Assembly (NCBI GenBank): GCA_019649035.1
Contig: BMAT01012367.1
Span: forward strand, 58,207-93,250
DNA: 35,044 nucleotides
Reading direction: 5' to 3'
Origin: Elysia marginata
Lineage: Eukaryota; Mollusca; Gastropoda; Plakobranchidae
Shown here: positions 22,701 to 26,214 of the stretch, piece after piece
How positions within the stretch are numbered: position 1 is the first letter of the stretch
Layout of the letters: each line of letters starts with the position of its first letter
Notes under the pieces: model-generated
The model's database searches: none
What the model was told of the DNA's origin: nothing
What the model saw: the letters and a program-made list of their open reading frames with translations, nothing else
Made by a program: the position numbers and the translations under genes

Positions 22701-25700
22701 ATGTTGAATCAAGAGTTTTATGGGTGAAAATGAAGTCAAGAAAATTAGGATATAGATTATAAGGATTAAAAACAACCAAATTAGACCAATCTGGGTAATC
22801 CCAAAGCCCAATCTCATAAATCTCACCCCCAGCAGAGCAGGTGACATGAGGAATGTTACATTTGTCACCTTTGCAGTAGCAGTAACTGCTGTTAACTGGT
22901 CTGGGGCACAAAAGTCTGTAATTGATACACCTAGGATGTATTGGGGAAGCAGTGCACAGCCAGGTAGGGGGGGACAACTTGATGCCCACTTTACAGTTCA
23001 CAGGAGATGCTATCTCCACCTGCTATTGTGCTTACCCATAGCAGTAAATAGAGTAAACTAAGTTCAAAGAAATGTCACAAAACAAGACACCATGTTCTAC
23101 ACACTGTACTCTCTTGTCCAGGTTCCGCAATGTGCCCAGAAAGAAGAACTGCTGATGTACTTGGAGCGCATCCCTGTGTGCTGCCATCAGCTGCTGCACA
23201 CTCTCAAAGCTCCGACGTTTGGCAAAACTGCGACATTTAACAAGGTATCGGTAGGCCTTTTTTTTTTTGCATGTAGCGCAAAGAAAAAAAAACTTGTTTT
23301 CAATATATACTGCTCTGGCTTCATGATGTTTAAGTCTCAGAAGGCCAACCAGTTTGGACAATTTGGAAGATTTAATGGCTTTTTGTATATTTATTTCTAG
23401 TAATTTTGTGTAATGATAGGCATTTTTTTATGTGTACGAGAAGGTTAAACTATTTTTTCCAATGAGAAACCAAGTTTCAGGTTAAAAAATTTGAAAATGT
23501 GCCAAAAAAGTAAGCTCACAATCAAATCTATGGTTATCATAAAAATGATATTGATTTTCCCACTGTTGGCCCTCTCAGGGTTAGCTGAAAATAGTCGCTC
23601 CCATCCGCAGAGATAGAGGTTGTAGCTTCGCTGTACTTGTACCTCTATTAAGAGCCTAGAATATAATGATTAATTATAAGAAAAATTTAAAAAATTAATT
23701 ATATAAGCAAGTACCTGAAATGATGTAAAGGCATTGGTAAATATGTCTGCTATGACCAAATCAAACAATTTGGCAAATATTTGTATCATTTAATAAAATT
23801 TGATGAGGAAATCAAAGAAAAAAATTCTTTTAAACGTTTTGTGTCTATAGCATAATTACCGAGGGTATCAGCATGTTAGTCTAAGTGAAAAATTTGTTTT
23901 AAAAAAAGTAAGCAAACTGTAGTATAAAATAAAATAAGAACTGACAACTTTGACCCAATTGAATGTATATCCAAAAAGCACATGTATTTTTTTTTTTTAA
24001 TTATTATTCATAAATCCTTTGATCTACATTAGAGAAGTAAAATCTTAAAGAGGTACACACAAGGACATACAATAGCCTTTGTGTTTGTTGGTTCTAGCTT
24101 TTGGTTGAACGATGGCTAATATTAACCCCCTTATCCGTTTGATAAGATGCTTTTATTCAAGCTCATATTTTTGTTTTATATTCAAAGAGTCTGTATTGCA
24201 CCAACTGTAGGGTTTTTGTTTTTGAGAAGTCAGTTGCCATCAGTCACAGTGTAGTTTTAATTCAGGGATTGTAAATTTGTCAGATTTAAGCTGATTTCAG
24301 CTTTTTTGCCTCAACTTAGGGGATTTGATCTAAAATATTTTTCTCACTGAAACCAATCAGTTATACAACACCTGCTTGCAAGTAACCTTATGCAGCATTA
24401 AACTTAAGAGCACAACTCCTGCTCCTATAAACCTTTTAGAGAGTTGCCTTTGTCTATTGTTACTCTTTGGTTCTATTTGACCAAAGCAGTAAGAGTGTCA
24501 CTCTATGACAAGCTTTTTTTTTTTCTTGGCTATTTACAACCCTGTTTTATTCTCTCTGCGCACAGGTGGACAGTGCAATACAGGAAACCAAGAATCTGAT
24601 GAACATAGTGGCAAAAGTTGTGACCACCTGCTTTGTGTGTGCCACCAAGGTCAGTAAGCATCGAGGAAGAACCTGCTCGTAGTTAAAAGACACAACTTTT
24701 ACTGCCAATAGAAGAAAAAAAGAAAGAAAGAAACATAAAACAAATTAAAAAAAGAACCAATGAATTTGCTGATATTGCTACAAGATAAAAGAGTTACTTA
24801 TCTTATTTCAAGATGGGGGAAAAAAACTTTTTGTTGATTGACATTTTTCTGGTGGATAAAAAAAAACAAACTCTCACAAATTGCATATTGTGGAACTGAT
24901 TGGTTTATTTTTCTAGCAGTTAGTATCCATGTAGTTTGTAAAACACTAAGAGTGTCACCAACTGGTTCTGAAATCAATTACCAGGTAAACAGTCACCCAT
25001 TTAAAGTTTTTTCTTTGTTGGTTTGCCCGCATCTTTAGATTGCCAAAGCATAACCAGCATATGTGAATTTTAAAAACTTCTTTTATGGGTTAGGAAAATT
25101 TAAAAAATTAAAGGGTGGTTCATTTCTTCAAAAGGAAAAGCATTTAAAAAGACATGGCAATTTGTATTGAATATGACTTTTGTATTTTTAAAACATGCGA
25201 TTACTACCAAGTGTGAGTAACACAGCCATACCACTGATATTCTGAGTTTTCACACAGAGCAAAAATGATACAAAAACATTAAAAATGATCCGTCCATGCA
25301 CAGTGTAGCCTTCTTTGTTATAGTTTGAGCTCTTTTGAAAACTCATGCAAGAAGATGGTGTATTATTTTTATCTTATTGACACTTATGCCTTTTCAAGGT
25401 GTTTTGGCTGGAATTTTCTTTCCTTGTAACAATGTATACTTTCTTCTGGGAGTTATCGAGGAATGTAAATCTTTCAAATGTGTCCTGATTCTAGCTGTAT
25501 ACTTTCTTCTGGGAGTTATCAAGGAATGTAAATCTTTTAAATGTGTCCTGATTCTAGTTGTATACTTTCTTCTGGGAGTTATCGAGGAATGTAAATCTTT
25601 CAAAGGTATCCTGATTCTAGCCTTTTTTTTTCTTTTTGCATACATTTGGGATTTTAGCTCCAATCCAAAATAATTGCTTGAATTAAAAAAAAAGTCAACC

Positions 25701-26214
25701 TACAATGCCTGCTTGCAAGTTAGCTTGCTGTAAGGTAGTATAAACTTTCTATTTTTGAAAAATTGGAAAAAAATGCATTTTCTGAAAAAATTTGTATCAA
25801 TTGTACGTCTTGTGTTGTGTTCAGATTTTGTGTATAGGTTATTTACATCCCTGTTTATTTCTATGACTTGTATTACAGTTTAACATAGACTACCGGAGCT
25901 CGCCAACACTCAGCACTGCCAGCAGTCAAGCTGGTGGCAGCTCTGGTCGATGGATGGCCGGCAGCGGTCAGCGCTTTGACTGGCGGGCAGTGGGCGCCAG
26001 TGACAGCGAATCTGGGCTGGGCGGTAGCAGCATCGGTGACAACAGTGCCCTCTACCGCAGTGCCAGTGGTTTGCTTGGTGTGCCTGGCGGGGACAGTAAC
26101 GGTGGTGGCGCCCTCTACAGGAGCACGAGTGGTCCACTAGGCCAGGGGGATGGACAGCTTTACAGAAGCTCCAGCTTGACCAAACCTCTACCAAGTGCGG
26201 AGAAGACAGGCTAA
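4637..26214 (+). CDS. CTNNAL1: alpha-catulin (catenin alpha-like 1), 16 visible coding exons, one interrupted by an assembly gap
   Basis: Joined exons read continuously in one frame and match the order of conserved blocks in alpha-catulin: TKSVEQTLVPLV near the N-terminus, VGQAV, ITKVLLLADKVV, MVELAHLSGDRQ, ILEKSTMMLLL, TCLRHPDC, EEFTDSYYTSHDAREKI, KIARENLEVFSDAWESQI, YLSLPRP and EQAKIAKLGL. The family consists of alpha-helical bundle scaffolds related to vinculin and alpha-catenin. Alpha-catulin is known as a cytoplasmic scaffold linked to Rho signalling (Lbc RhoGEF), IKK-beta and the dystrobrevin complex, and in C. elegans to BK channel placement. About 758 residues are readable and roughly 65-70 more are hidden by N at 21818-22121, so the protein is near 825 aa (human about 734). 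The excess lies mainly in the exon 6 linker and the C-terminal tail. Start ATG 4637 has an in-frame TAA at 4580-4582. Stop is TAA 26212-26214. Every exon has AG/GT borders, and all readable introns are phase 0 except intron 2 (phase 1). Confidence 0.93.
4730..7286 (+). other. intron 1 of alpha-catulin
   Basis: A phase-0 intron of 2557 bp with GT-AG ends. It is mostly AT-rich except for a CpG-richer block at about 5570-6240, which is probably a repeat. No other exon is supported. Confidence 0.75.
5570..6240. repeat. CpG-rich anomalous block in intron 1, possible transposon remnant
   Basis: The base composition is much less AT-rich than the flanks, with many CpGs. GTTGTTTTGTTT followed by a CCGTTCA box occurs twice, 63 bp apart (5727 and 5790). 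The phrase GAAACTTGGCATACAT resembles text seen in non-coding parts of invertebrate DNA transposons. No coding domain or clear termini were found, so the class is unknown. Confidence 0.4.
7287..7476 (+). CDS. CTNNAL1: alpha-catulin coding exon 2
   Basis: Residues 32-94 plus one base of codon 95. The exon contains ITTLVNHKER, then LEKVGQAVSSAVDRFVSVGQ, then MCLACHDARMAG, matching the first helical bundle of alpha-catulin. The acceptor is a long T tract ending CTGCAG at 7286. The donor is GCTG|GTATGT. This is the only exon boundary in the readable gene that is not phase 0. Confidence 0.92.
7477..7990 (+). other. intron 2 of alpha-catulin
   Basis: 514 bp, phase 1, AT-rich. No repeat or RNA gene is recognisable. 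Confidence 0.8.
7991..8172 (+). CDS. CTNNAL1: alpha-catulin coding exon 3
   Basis: Completes Gly95 and runs to residue 155. It contains SADKTAMVRAARQLLSAITK followed by VLLLADKVVVKQLLASKDK, one of the best-conserved blocks of the vinculin/alpha-catenin family. Acceptor TTCTTACTAG at 7990; donor AAG|GTCTGT at 8173, phase 0. Confidence 0.93.
8173..9312 (+). other. intron 3 of alpha-catulin
   Basis: 1140 bp. Its middle (8240-9240) is less AT-rich than neighbouring introns and holds a 107-codon minus-strand open frame (9245-8922) with no recognisable motif. It is possibly an old repeat. Confidence 0.7.
9313..9432 (+). CDS. CTNNAL1: alpha-catulin coding exon 4
   Basis: Forty codons, residues 156-195, including VNNFTDFVSAFSQFGKDMVE and LAHLSGDRQS. 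The LSGDRQ motif is shared by alpha-catulins, and a related form occurs in alpha-catenins. Acceptor TTTTGCACAG at 9312; donor AGT|GTACGT at 9433, phase 0. A GT two bases upstream (9431) is a possible alternative donor but would break the frame. Confidence 0.92.
9433..10230 (+). other. intron 4 of alpha-catulin
   Basis: 798 bp, strongly AT-rich with poly-A and poly-T runs; nothing else seen. Confidence 0.8.
10231..10320 (+). CDS. CTNNAL1: alpha-catulin coding exon 5
   Basis: Thirty codons, residues 196-225: DLKSDKHRAQMGSARAILEK then STMMLLLSCK, matching the human DLKDEKKKAKMAAARAVLEK region. Acceptor TGTAACAG at 10230; donor AAA|GTAATG at 10321. A long imperfect inverted repeat begins 16 nt downstream of this donor. 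Confidence 0.93.
10321..10937 (+). other. intron 5 of alpha-catulin
   Basis: 617 bp. The first 120 bp contain a long inverted repeat (listed separately); the rest is plain AT-rich DNA. Confidence 0.8.
10337..10436. repeat. imperfect inverted repeat with about 32-bp arms at the exon 5 donor
   Basis: Left arm 10337-10369 (ATTGGGAACGAGAA then AGAGCACAAAATTATG). Right arm 10395-10436 reads CATAATTTGTGCTCTA, then TTTCATTCCCAAT and a final CAATTG, complementary to the left arm with few mismatches and a short insertion. The loop is about 25 nt. It could be a small fold-back element or an RNA hairpin in the pre-mRNA. Confidence 0.7.
10938..11183 (+). CDS. CTNNAL1: alpha-catulin coding exon 6 (with expanded linker)
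   Basis: Eighty-two codons, residues 226-307. It starts with the conserved TCLRHPDC block and continues through GVFSLIRQSLDLIQAVVTKG. It then enters a low-complexity linker of about 45 residues rich in Gly, Ser, Gln and Pro (PDEGSSACTNSYHQQQ and NGDSGIGLGSSPHP). The corresponding human segment is about half as long. Acceptor CTCACCCAG at 10937; donor GAG|GTATGA. Overlapping open frames in this exon are shadows. Confidence 0.9.
11184..11685 (+). other. intron 6 of alpha-catulin
   Basis: 502 bp, phase 0. A C/G-richer part near 11220-11340 holds no reading frame that fits the gene. No element recognised. Confidence 0.75.
11686..11889 (+). CDS. CTNNAL1: alpha-catulin coding exon 7
   Basis: Sixty-eight codons, residues 308-375. 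SVEDRLLSAFECVKETVEEF and TDSYYTSHDAREKIVQLS match the human VILERMEDFTDSAYTSHEHRERILELS block. Acceptor TATAAACAG at 11685; donor CTG|GTACGA at 11890. The 3' end of a minus-strand LINE fragment begins only about 14 nt inside the following intron. Confidence 0.93.
11904..12440 (-). mobile_element. 5'-truncated CR1/L2-type LINE, 3' end with TTA-repeat tail
   Basis: A minus-strand open frame (12432-12082) reads LHWLPIENRIKFKAAVIVFR, then LEGTAPTYLCELIKKYEP, LRSSTDKTILNVPRTNT, GCRSFSYFGPKVWNDLP and FKKSLKTHLFSF plus stop. This is the familiar extreme C-terminus after the reverse transcriptase domain of CR1/L2/jockey-group non-LTR retrotransposons. The frame is still open, so the copy is fairly young, but it lacks the endonuclease, the catalytic RT and the 5' end. 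Downstream on the minus strand is a 3' UTR with a GT/TG-rich stretch, ending AGGCGCTTTACAAATG then (ATT)n near 11904. The upstream boundary near 12440 is approximate. Confidence 0.88.
12657..12760 (+). mobile_element. partial hAT-like MITE (CAGGGATGTAAAT family), left part only
   Basis: Begins CATGGATGTAAATCTTTCAG and continues GACTTCAGCTTTTTTTTCCC, then TGGGATTTCAGCTCAAATT and TCCCACTT. The same order of blocks occurs in the copies at 24263 and 25584. No matching right terminus was found before exon 8. Confidence 0.55.
12872..12958 (+). CDS. CTNNAL1: alpha-catulin coding exon 8
   Basis: Twenty-nine codons, residues 376-404: NCRDQKSPTQDFETAIIKTL then ESSKILRKQ. It corresponds to the human stretch ending ELELSILKISHSLNELKKE, a weakly conserved helix. 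Support comes from frame continuity with exons 7 and 9, a good acceptor (TATGTTATAG, 12871) and a good donor (CAG|GTGAGA, 12959). Confidence 0.85.
12959..13511 (+). other. intron 8 of alpha-catulin
   Basis: 553 bp, AT-rich. A pyrimidine-rich stretch and a short direct repeat of AATCCTGCCCT (near 13351 and 13373) are the only structure seen. Confidence 0.75.
13512..13670 (+). CDS. CTNNAL1: alpha-catulin coding exon 9
   Basis: Fifty-three codons, residues 405-457. It contains LLKSLRVSGISGELARVEEL and TVKFSEHQEQLEE, matching human VLKALKLTGVEGNLEALAEYACKLSEQKEQLVE in order. Acceptor ACCTTCCCAG at 13511; donor GAG|GTGTGT at 13671. Confidence 0.92.
13671..14855 (+). other. intron 9 of alpha-catulin
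   Basis: 1185 bp. The SINE occupies its first part; the rest (14001-14855) is AT-rich with no coding signal. Confidence 0.8.
13692..14000 (+). mobile_element. tRNA-derived SINE
   Basis: The head resembles a tRNA: a split A-box-like TCTAGTGATAGATGC (about 13705-13719) and a consensus B box GGTTCGAGTCC (13745-13755), about 40 nt apart. A central block follows (GAGAAAGGATATTTACACAC and TTGAGTACCTGACTATAGGC) of the kind seen in several marine invertebrate SINEs. The 3' tail runs CACTTAGAGCTTATTAG, then GCTATATAAAAATGCTC, then TTTAATATTATAG. That tail resembles the 3' end of the LINE at 11904-12440. Transcription would be from the internal Pol III promoter. I could not define target-site duplications. 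It is not a functional tRNA gene, because there is no acceptor stem or anticodon arm. Confidence 0.82.
14856..14948 (+). CDS. CTNNAL1: alpha-catulin coding exon 10
   Basis: Thirty-one codons, residues 458-488: VCKLFRHMASTDPLVITAEH then NETFLHSLGPL, matching the human CRLLRHISGTEPLEIT block. Acceptor GTGTCTTGTAG at 14855; donor CTG|GTAAGC at 14949. A TTAA-flanked MITE lies 50 bp into the next intron. Confidence 0.92.
14949..15840 (+). other. intron 10 of alpha-catulin
   Basis: 892 bp. It holds the piggyBac-type MITE near its 5' end. The remainder (15290-15840) has an 89-codon minus-strand frame (15686-15417) that I do not recognise. Confidence 0.8.
14995..15289. mobile_element. piggyBac-type MITE with TTAA target sites
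   Basis: A TTAA (14995-14998) is followed by CCCCTTCGTGAC. At the other end GTCACGAAGGGG is followed by TTAA (15286-15289). The 12-bp inverted termini match perfectly and the element is 287 bp between the TTAA copies. TTAA duplication with C-rich termini is the hallmark of the piggyBac superfamily. The interior has no ORF of note but repeats TACGT/GTACGTCA motifs in both orientations. It must have been moved by a transposase supplied elsewhere. It sits in intron 10, about 50 bp after the exon 10 donor. Confidence 0.88.
15841..16026 (+). CDS. CTNNAL1: alpha-catulin coding exon 11
   Basis: Sixty-two codons, residues 489-550. HPDSKIARENLEVFSDAWES, QINDLSILVKEVNDV and YLSLPRPG form one of the strongest diagnostic segments of alpha-catulin. 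Acceptor CTCTGGCAG at 15840; donor GGG|GTGAGT at 16027. The following intron is the longest in the gene (about 5 kb). Confidence 0.95.
16310..16334. repeat. poly-C tract
   Basis: Fifteen C followed by TCCTCCCCCC. The minus strand is a G-run with quadruplex-forming potential. Similar 12-C runs occur at 219-230 and 34614-34625. Confidence 0.9.
16619..16676. repeat. 29-bp perfect tandem duplication
   Basis: Two adjacent identical copies (16619-16647 and 16648-16676) starting CCATGTAAAGTAAAAAG and ending TAAAGTTTCCCA; each also has internal AAAGTAAA repetition. Confidence 0.9.
17327..17657. mobile_element. hAT-like MITE, CAGGGATGCAAG family, copy 1
   Basis: The left end is CAGGGATGCAAGTTTTCC. 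The right end CGCTTGCAACTCTG is its degenerate inverse (CAGAGTTGCAAGCG). The subterminal block ATTTTCCTGCTTTTTG then CATAAG recurs in two other copies at the same distance from the right end. Length 331 bp, no coding capacity. No convincing 8-bp target duplication was seen, so the superfamily call rests on the CAGGG termini. Confidence 0.65.
19006..19397. mobile_element. hAT-like MITE, CAGGGATGCAAG family, copy 2 (diverged)
   Basis: The right end ATTTCCTGCTTTAAAGG, TGTAAGCTGCATGCATCCCTG (split here at the GG) aligns with copies 1 and 3. The left end is decayed (TAAGTGATGCAAGTTTCC at 19006), so the left boundary is approximate. Confidence 0.5.
20987..21037 (+). CDS. CTNNAL1: alpha-catulin coding exon 12 (short)
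   Basis: Seventeen codons, residues 551-567 (KHGTTSRSLRPAKLDAE). This is the basic linker corresponding to human KNNANLKSLKPDKPDSE. The exon is short and its linker is not strongly conserved. It keeps the frame exactly between YLSLPRPG and EQAKIAKLGL, and has a strong acceptor (TTCTTGTAG, 20986) and donor (GAG|GTAAGA, 21038). It could be skipped without a frame shift. Confidence 0.85.
21038..21783 (+). other. intron 12 of alpha-catulin
   Basis: 746 bp, phase 0, AT-rich. Nothing recognisable beyond ordinary intronic sequence. Confidence 0.8.
21784..21817 (+). CDS. CTNNAL1: alpha-catulin coding exon 13, truncated by assembly gap
   Basis: Acceptor TCCTCCCAG at 21783, then EQAKIAKLGLE (residues 568-578), identical to the family signature EEQAKIAKLGL. 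The sequence then enters N at 21818. The rest of the exon, and the block homologous to the human YLFTRGEGPL region, should lie within the gap. Confidence 0.92.
21818..22121. other. assembly gap (N)
   Basis: A run of about 304 N. It interrupts alpha-catulin exon 13 after EQAKIAKLGLE. About 65-70 conserved codons (roughly 200 nt) are missing between this point and exon 14. I find no matching reading frame in 22122-23121, so the missing coding sequence most likely lies in the gap. The sequence just right of the gap is the interior of a hAT-like MITE copy, so repeats may have broken the assembly. Confidence 0.97.
22122..22269. mobile_element. hAT-like MITE, CAGGGATGCAAG family, copy 3 (left end lost in gap)
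   Basis: The right end ATTTTCCTGCTTTTTGAGC then ATAAACTGCTTGCATCCCTG matches copy 1 closely and has the intact CTTGCATCCCTG terminus. The interior GAATTCTGATTTTTTC, TTTAGCTAAAAAGC parallels the interior of copy 1 near 17357-17395. The left terminus should be inside the N run. Confidence 0.6.
22270..23121 (+). other. intron sequence between the gap and exon 14
   Basis: AT-rich apart from a less AT-rich patch at about 22790-23040, which carries a Cys-rich open frame on the minus strand. No stretch fits the missing alpha-catulin residues. Confidence 0.7.
22612..23019 (-). other. Cys-rich open frame of 135 codons, unknown, possible repeat-derived fragment
   Basis: There is no ATG at its start; the frame opens with GTG after an AG. 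The N-terminal 60 residues contain eight Cys, including SYCYCKGDKC and NIPHVTC, and the sequence then becomes hydrophobic (SNLVVFNPYNLYPNFLDFIF). The 5' half is clearly less AT-rich than the surrounding intron. It may be an exon of a nested minus-strand gene, a decayed transposon ORF, or chance. I do not recognise a family. Confidence 0.3.
23122..23244 (+). CDS. CTNNAL1: alpha-catulin coding exon 14 (first after the gap)
   Basis: Forty-one codons beginning VPQCAQKEELLMYLERIPVC and including CHQLLHTLKAP and FNK. They match the human block ending LLLEINKLIPLCHQLQ. Acceptor CTTGTCCAG at 23121; donor AAG|GTATCG at 23245, phase 0. The exon number assumes that the gap holds only the remainder of exon 13. 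Confidence 0.92.
23245..24565 (+). other. intron 14 of alpha-catulin
   Basis: 1321 bp counting from the exon 14 donor. AT-rich, with a small less AT-rich patch (about 23560-23650). Its last part is a 282-bp hAT-like MITE ending 21 nt before exon 15. Confidence 0.8.
24263..24544. mobile_element. hAT-like MITE, CAGGGATGTAAAT family, ends next to the exon 15 acceptor
   Basis: The left end is CAGGGATTGTAAATTTG. The right end CTATTTACAACCCTG gives CAGGGTTGTAAATAG when inverted, so the termini match over about 13 bp with one substitution and one indel. The flanking 8-mers are TTTTAATT and TTTTATTC (6 of 8 identical), compatible with a decayed hAT target duplication. The interior has GCTGATTTCAGCTTTTTTG, shared with the copy at 12657. 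No ORF. The T-rich right part may form the pyrimidine tract or branch-point region of exon 15. Confidence 0.75.
24566..24649 (+). CDS. CTNNAL1: alpha-catulin coding exon 15
   Basis: Twenty-eight codons: VDSAIQETKNLMNIVAKVVT then TCFVCATK, matching the human VDKCITKTRSMMALVVQLL helix, the last conserved block of the family. Acceptor TCTGCGCACAG at 24565; donor AAG|GTCAGT at 24650. Only 21 nt separate this exon from the right end of a hAT-like MITE. Confidence 0.9.
25434..25622. repeat. 63-bp tandem repeat, three copies
   Basis: Copies start at 25434, 25497 and 25560, each beginning GTATACTTTCTTCTGGGAG, with only a few differences. Each contains GAGGAATGTAAATCTTT, a version of the MITE left terminus, so the array seems to have arisen by duplicating the MITE end plus its upstream flank. 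The period is 21 codons, which keeps one + frame open and makes a repetitive pseudo-protein. Confidence 0.92.
25584..25853. mobile_element. hAT-like MITE, CAGGGATGTAAAT family, ends next to the exon 16 acceptor
   Basis: The left end GAGGAATGTAAATCTTTC and right end GTTATTTACATCCCTG (inverse CAGGGATGTAAATAAC) match over about 11 of 13 terminal bases. The interior TTGGGATTTTAGCTCCAAT block is shared with the 12657 copy, and TGCCTGCTTGCAAGT is close to ACACCTGCTTGCAAGT in the 24263 copy. About 270 bp, non-coding. No clear target duplication, possibly because the left flank was rearranged by the tandem array. Confidence 0.7.
25879..26214 (+). CDS. CTNNAL1: alpha-catulin terminal coding exon 16, Ser/Gly-rich tail with LYRSxS repeats
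   Basis: The exon encodes 111 residues and a TAA stop. It starts FNIDYRSSPTLSTASSQAGG, in frame with exon 15, followed by a low-complexity Ser/Gly/Ala tail. ALYRSASG, ALYRSTSG and QLYRSSSL recur in the tail; RSTSGP fits the 14-3-3 mode 1 pattern RSxSxP. The human C-terminus is much shorter and lacks such repeats, so this tail is lineage-specific on present evidence. GC is far higher than in the flanking DNA, as expected for coding sequence. Acceptor TTGTATTACAG at 25878. Confidence 0.88.
   Translation, partial: FNIDYRSSPTLSTASSQAGGSSGRWMAGSGQRFDWRAVGASDSESGLGGSSIGDNSALYRSASGLLGVPGGDSNGGGALYRSTSGPLGQGDGQLYRSSSLTKPLPSAEKTG

Larger units (their letters stand above)
24650..25878 (+). other. intron 15 of alpha-catulin
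   Basis: 1229 bp. Its 3' third consists of a 63-bp triplication leading into a hAT-like MITE whose right end lies 25 nt before exon 16. A GAAA-type purine repeat lies near 24712-24733. Confidence 0.8.

Noticed and set aside
25335..25673. 112-codon repetitive ORF as a protein-coding gene
   Set aside because: It lies inside an intron, is created by a 63-bp repeat whose period is a multiple of three, and contains the terminus of a MITE.
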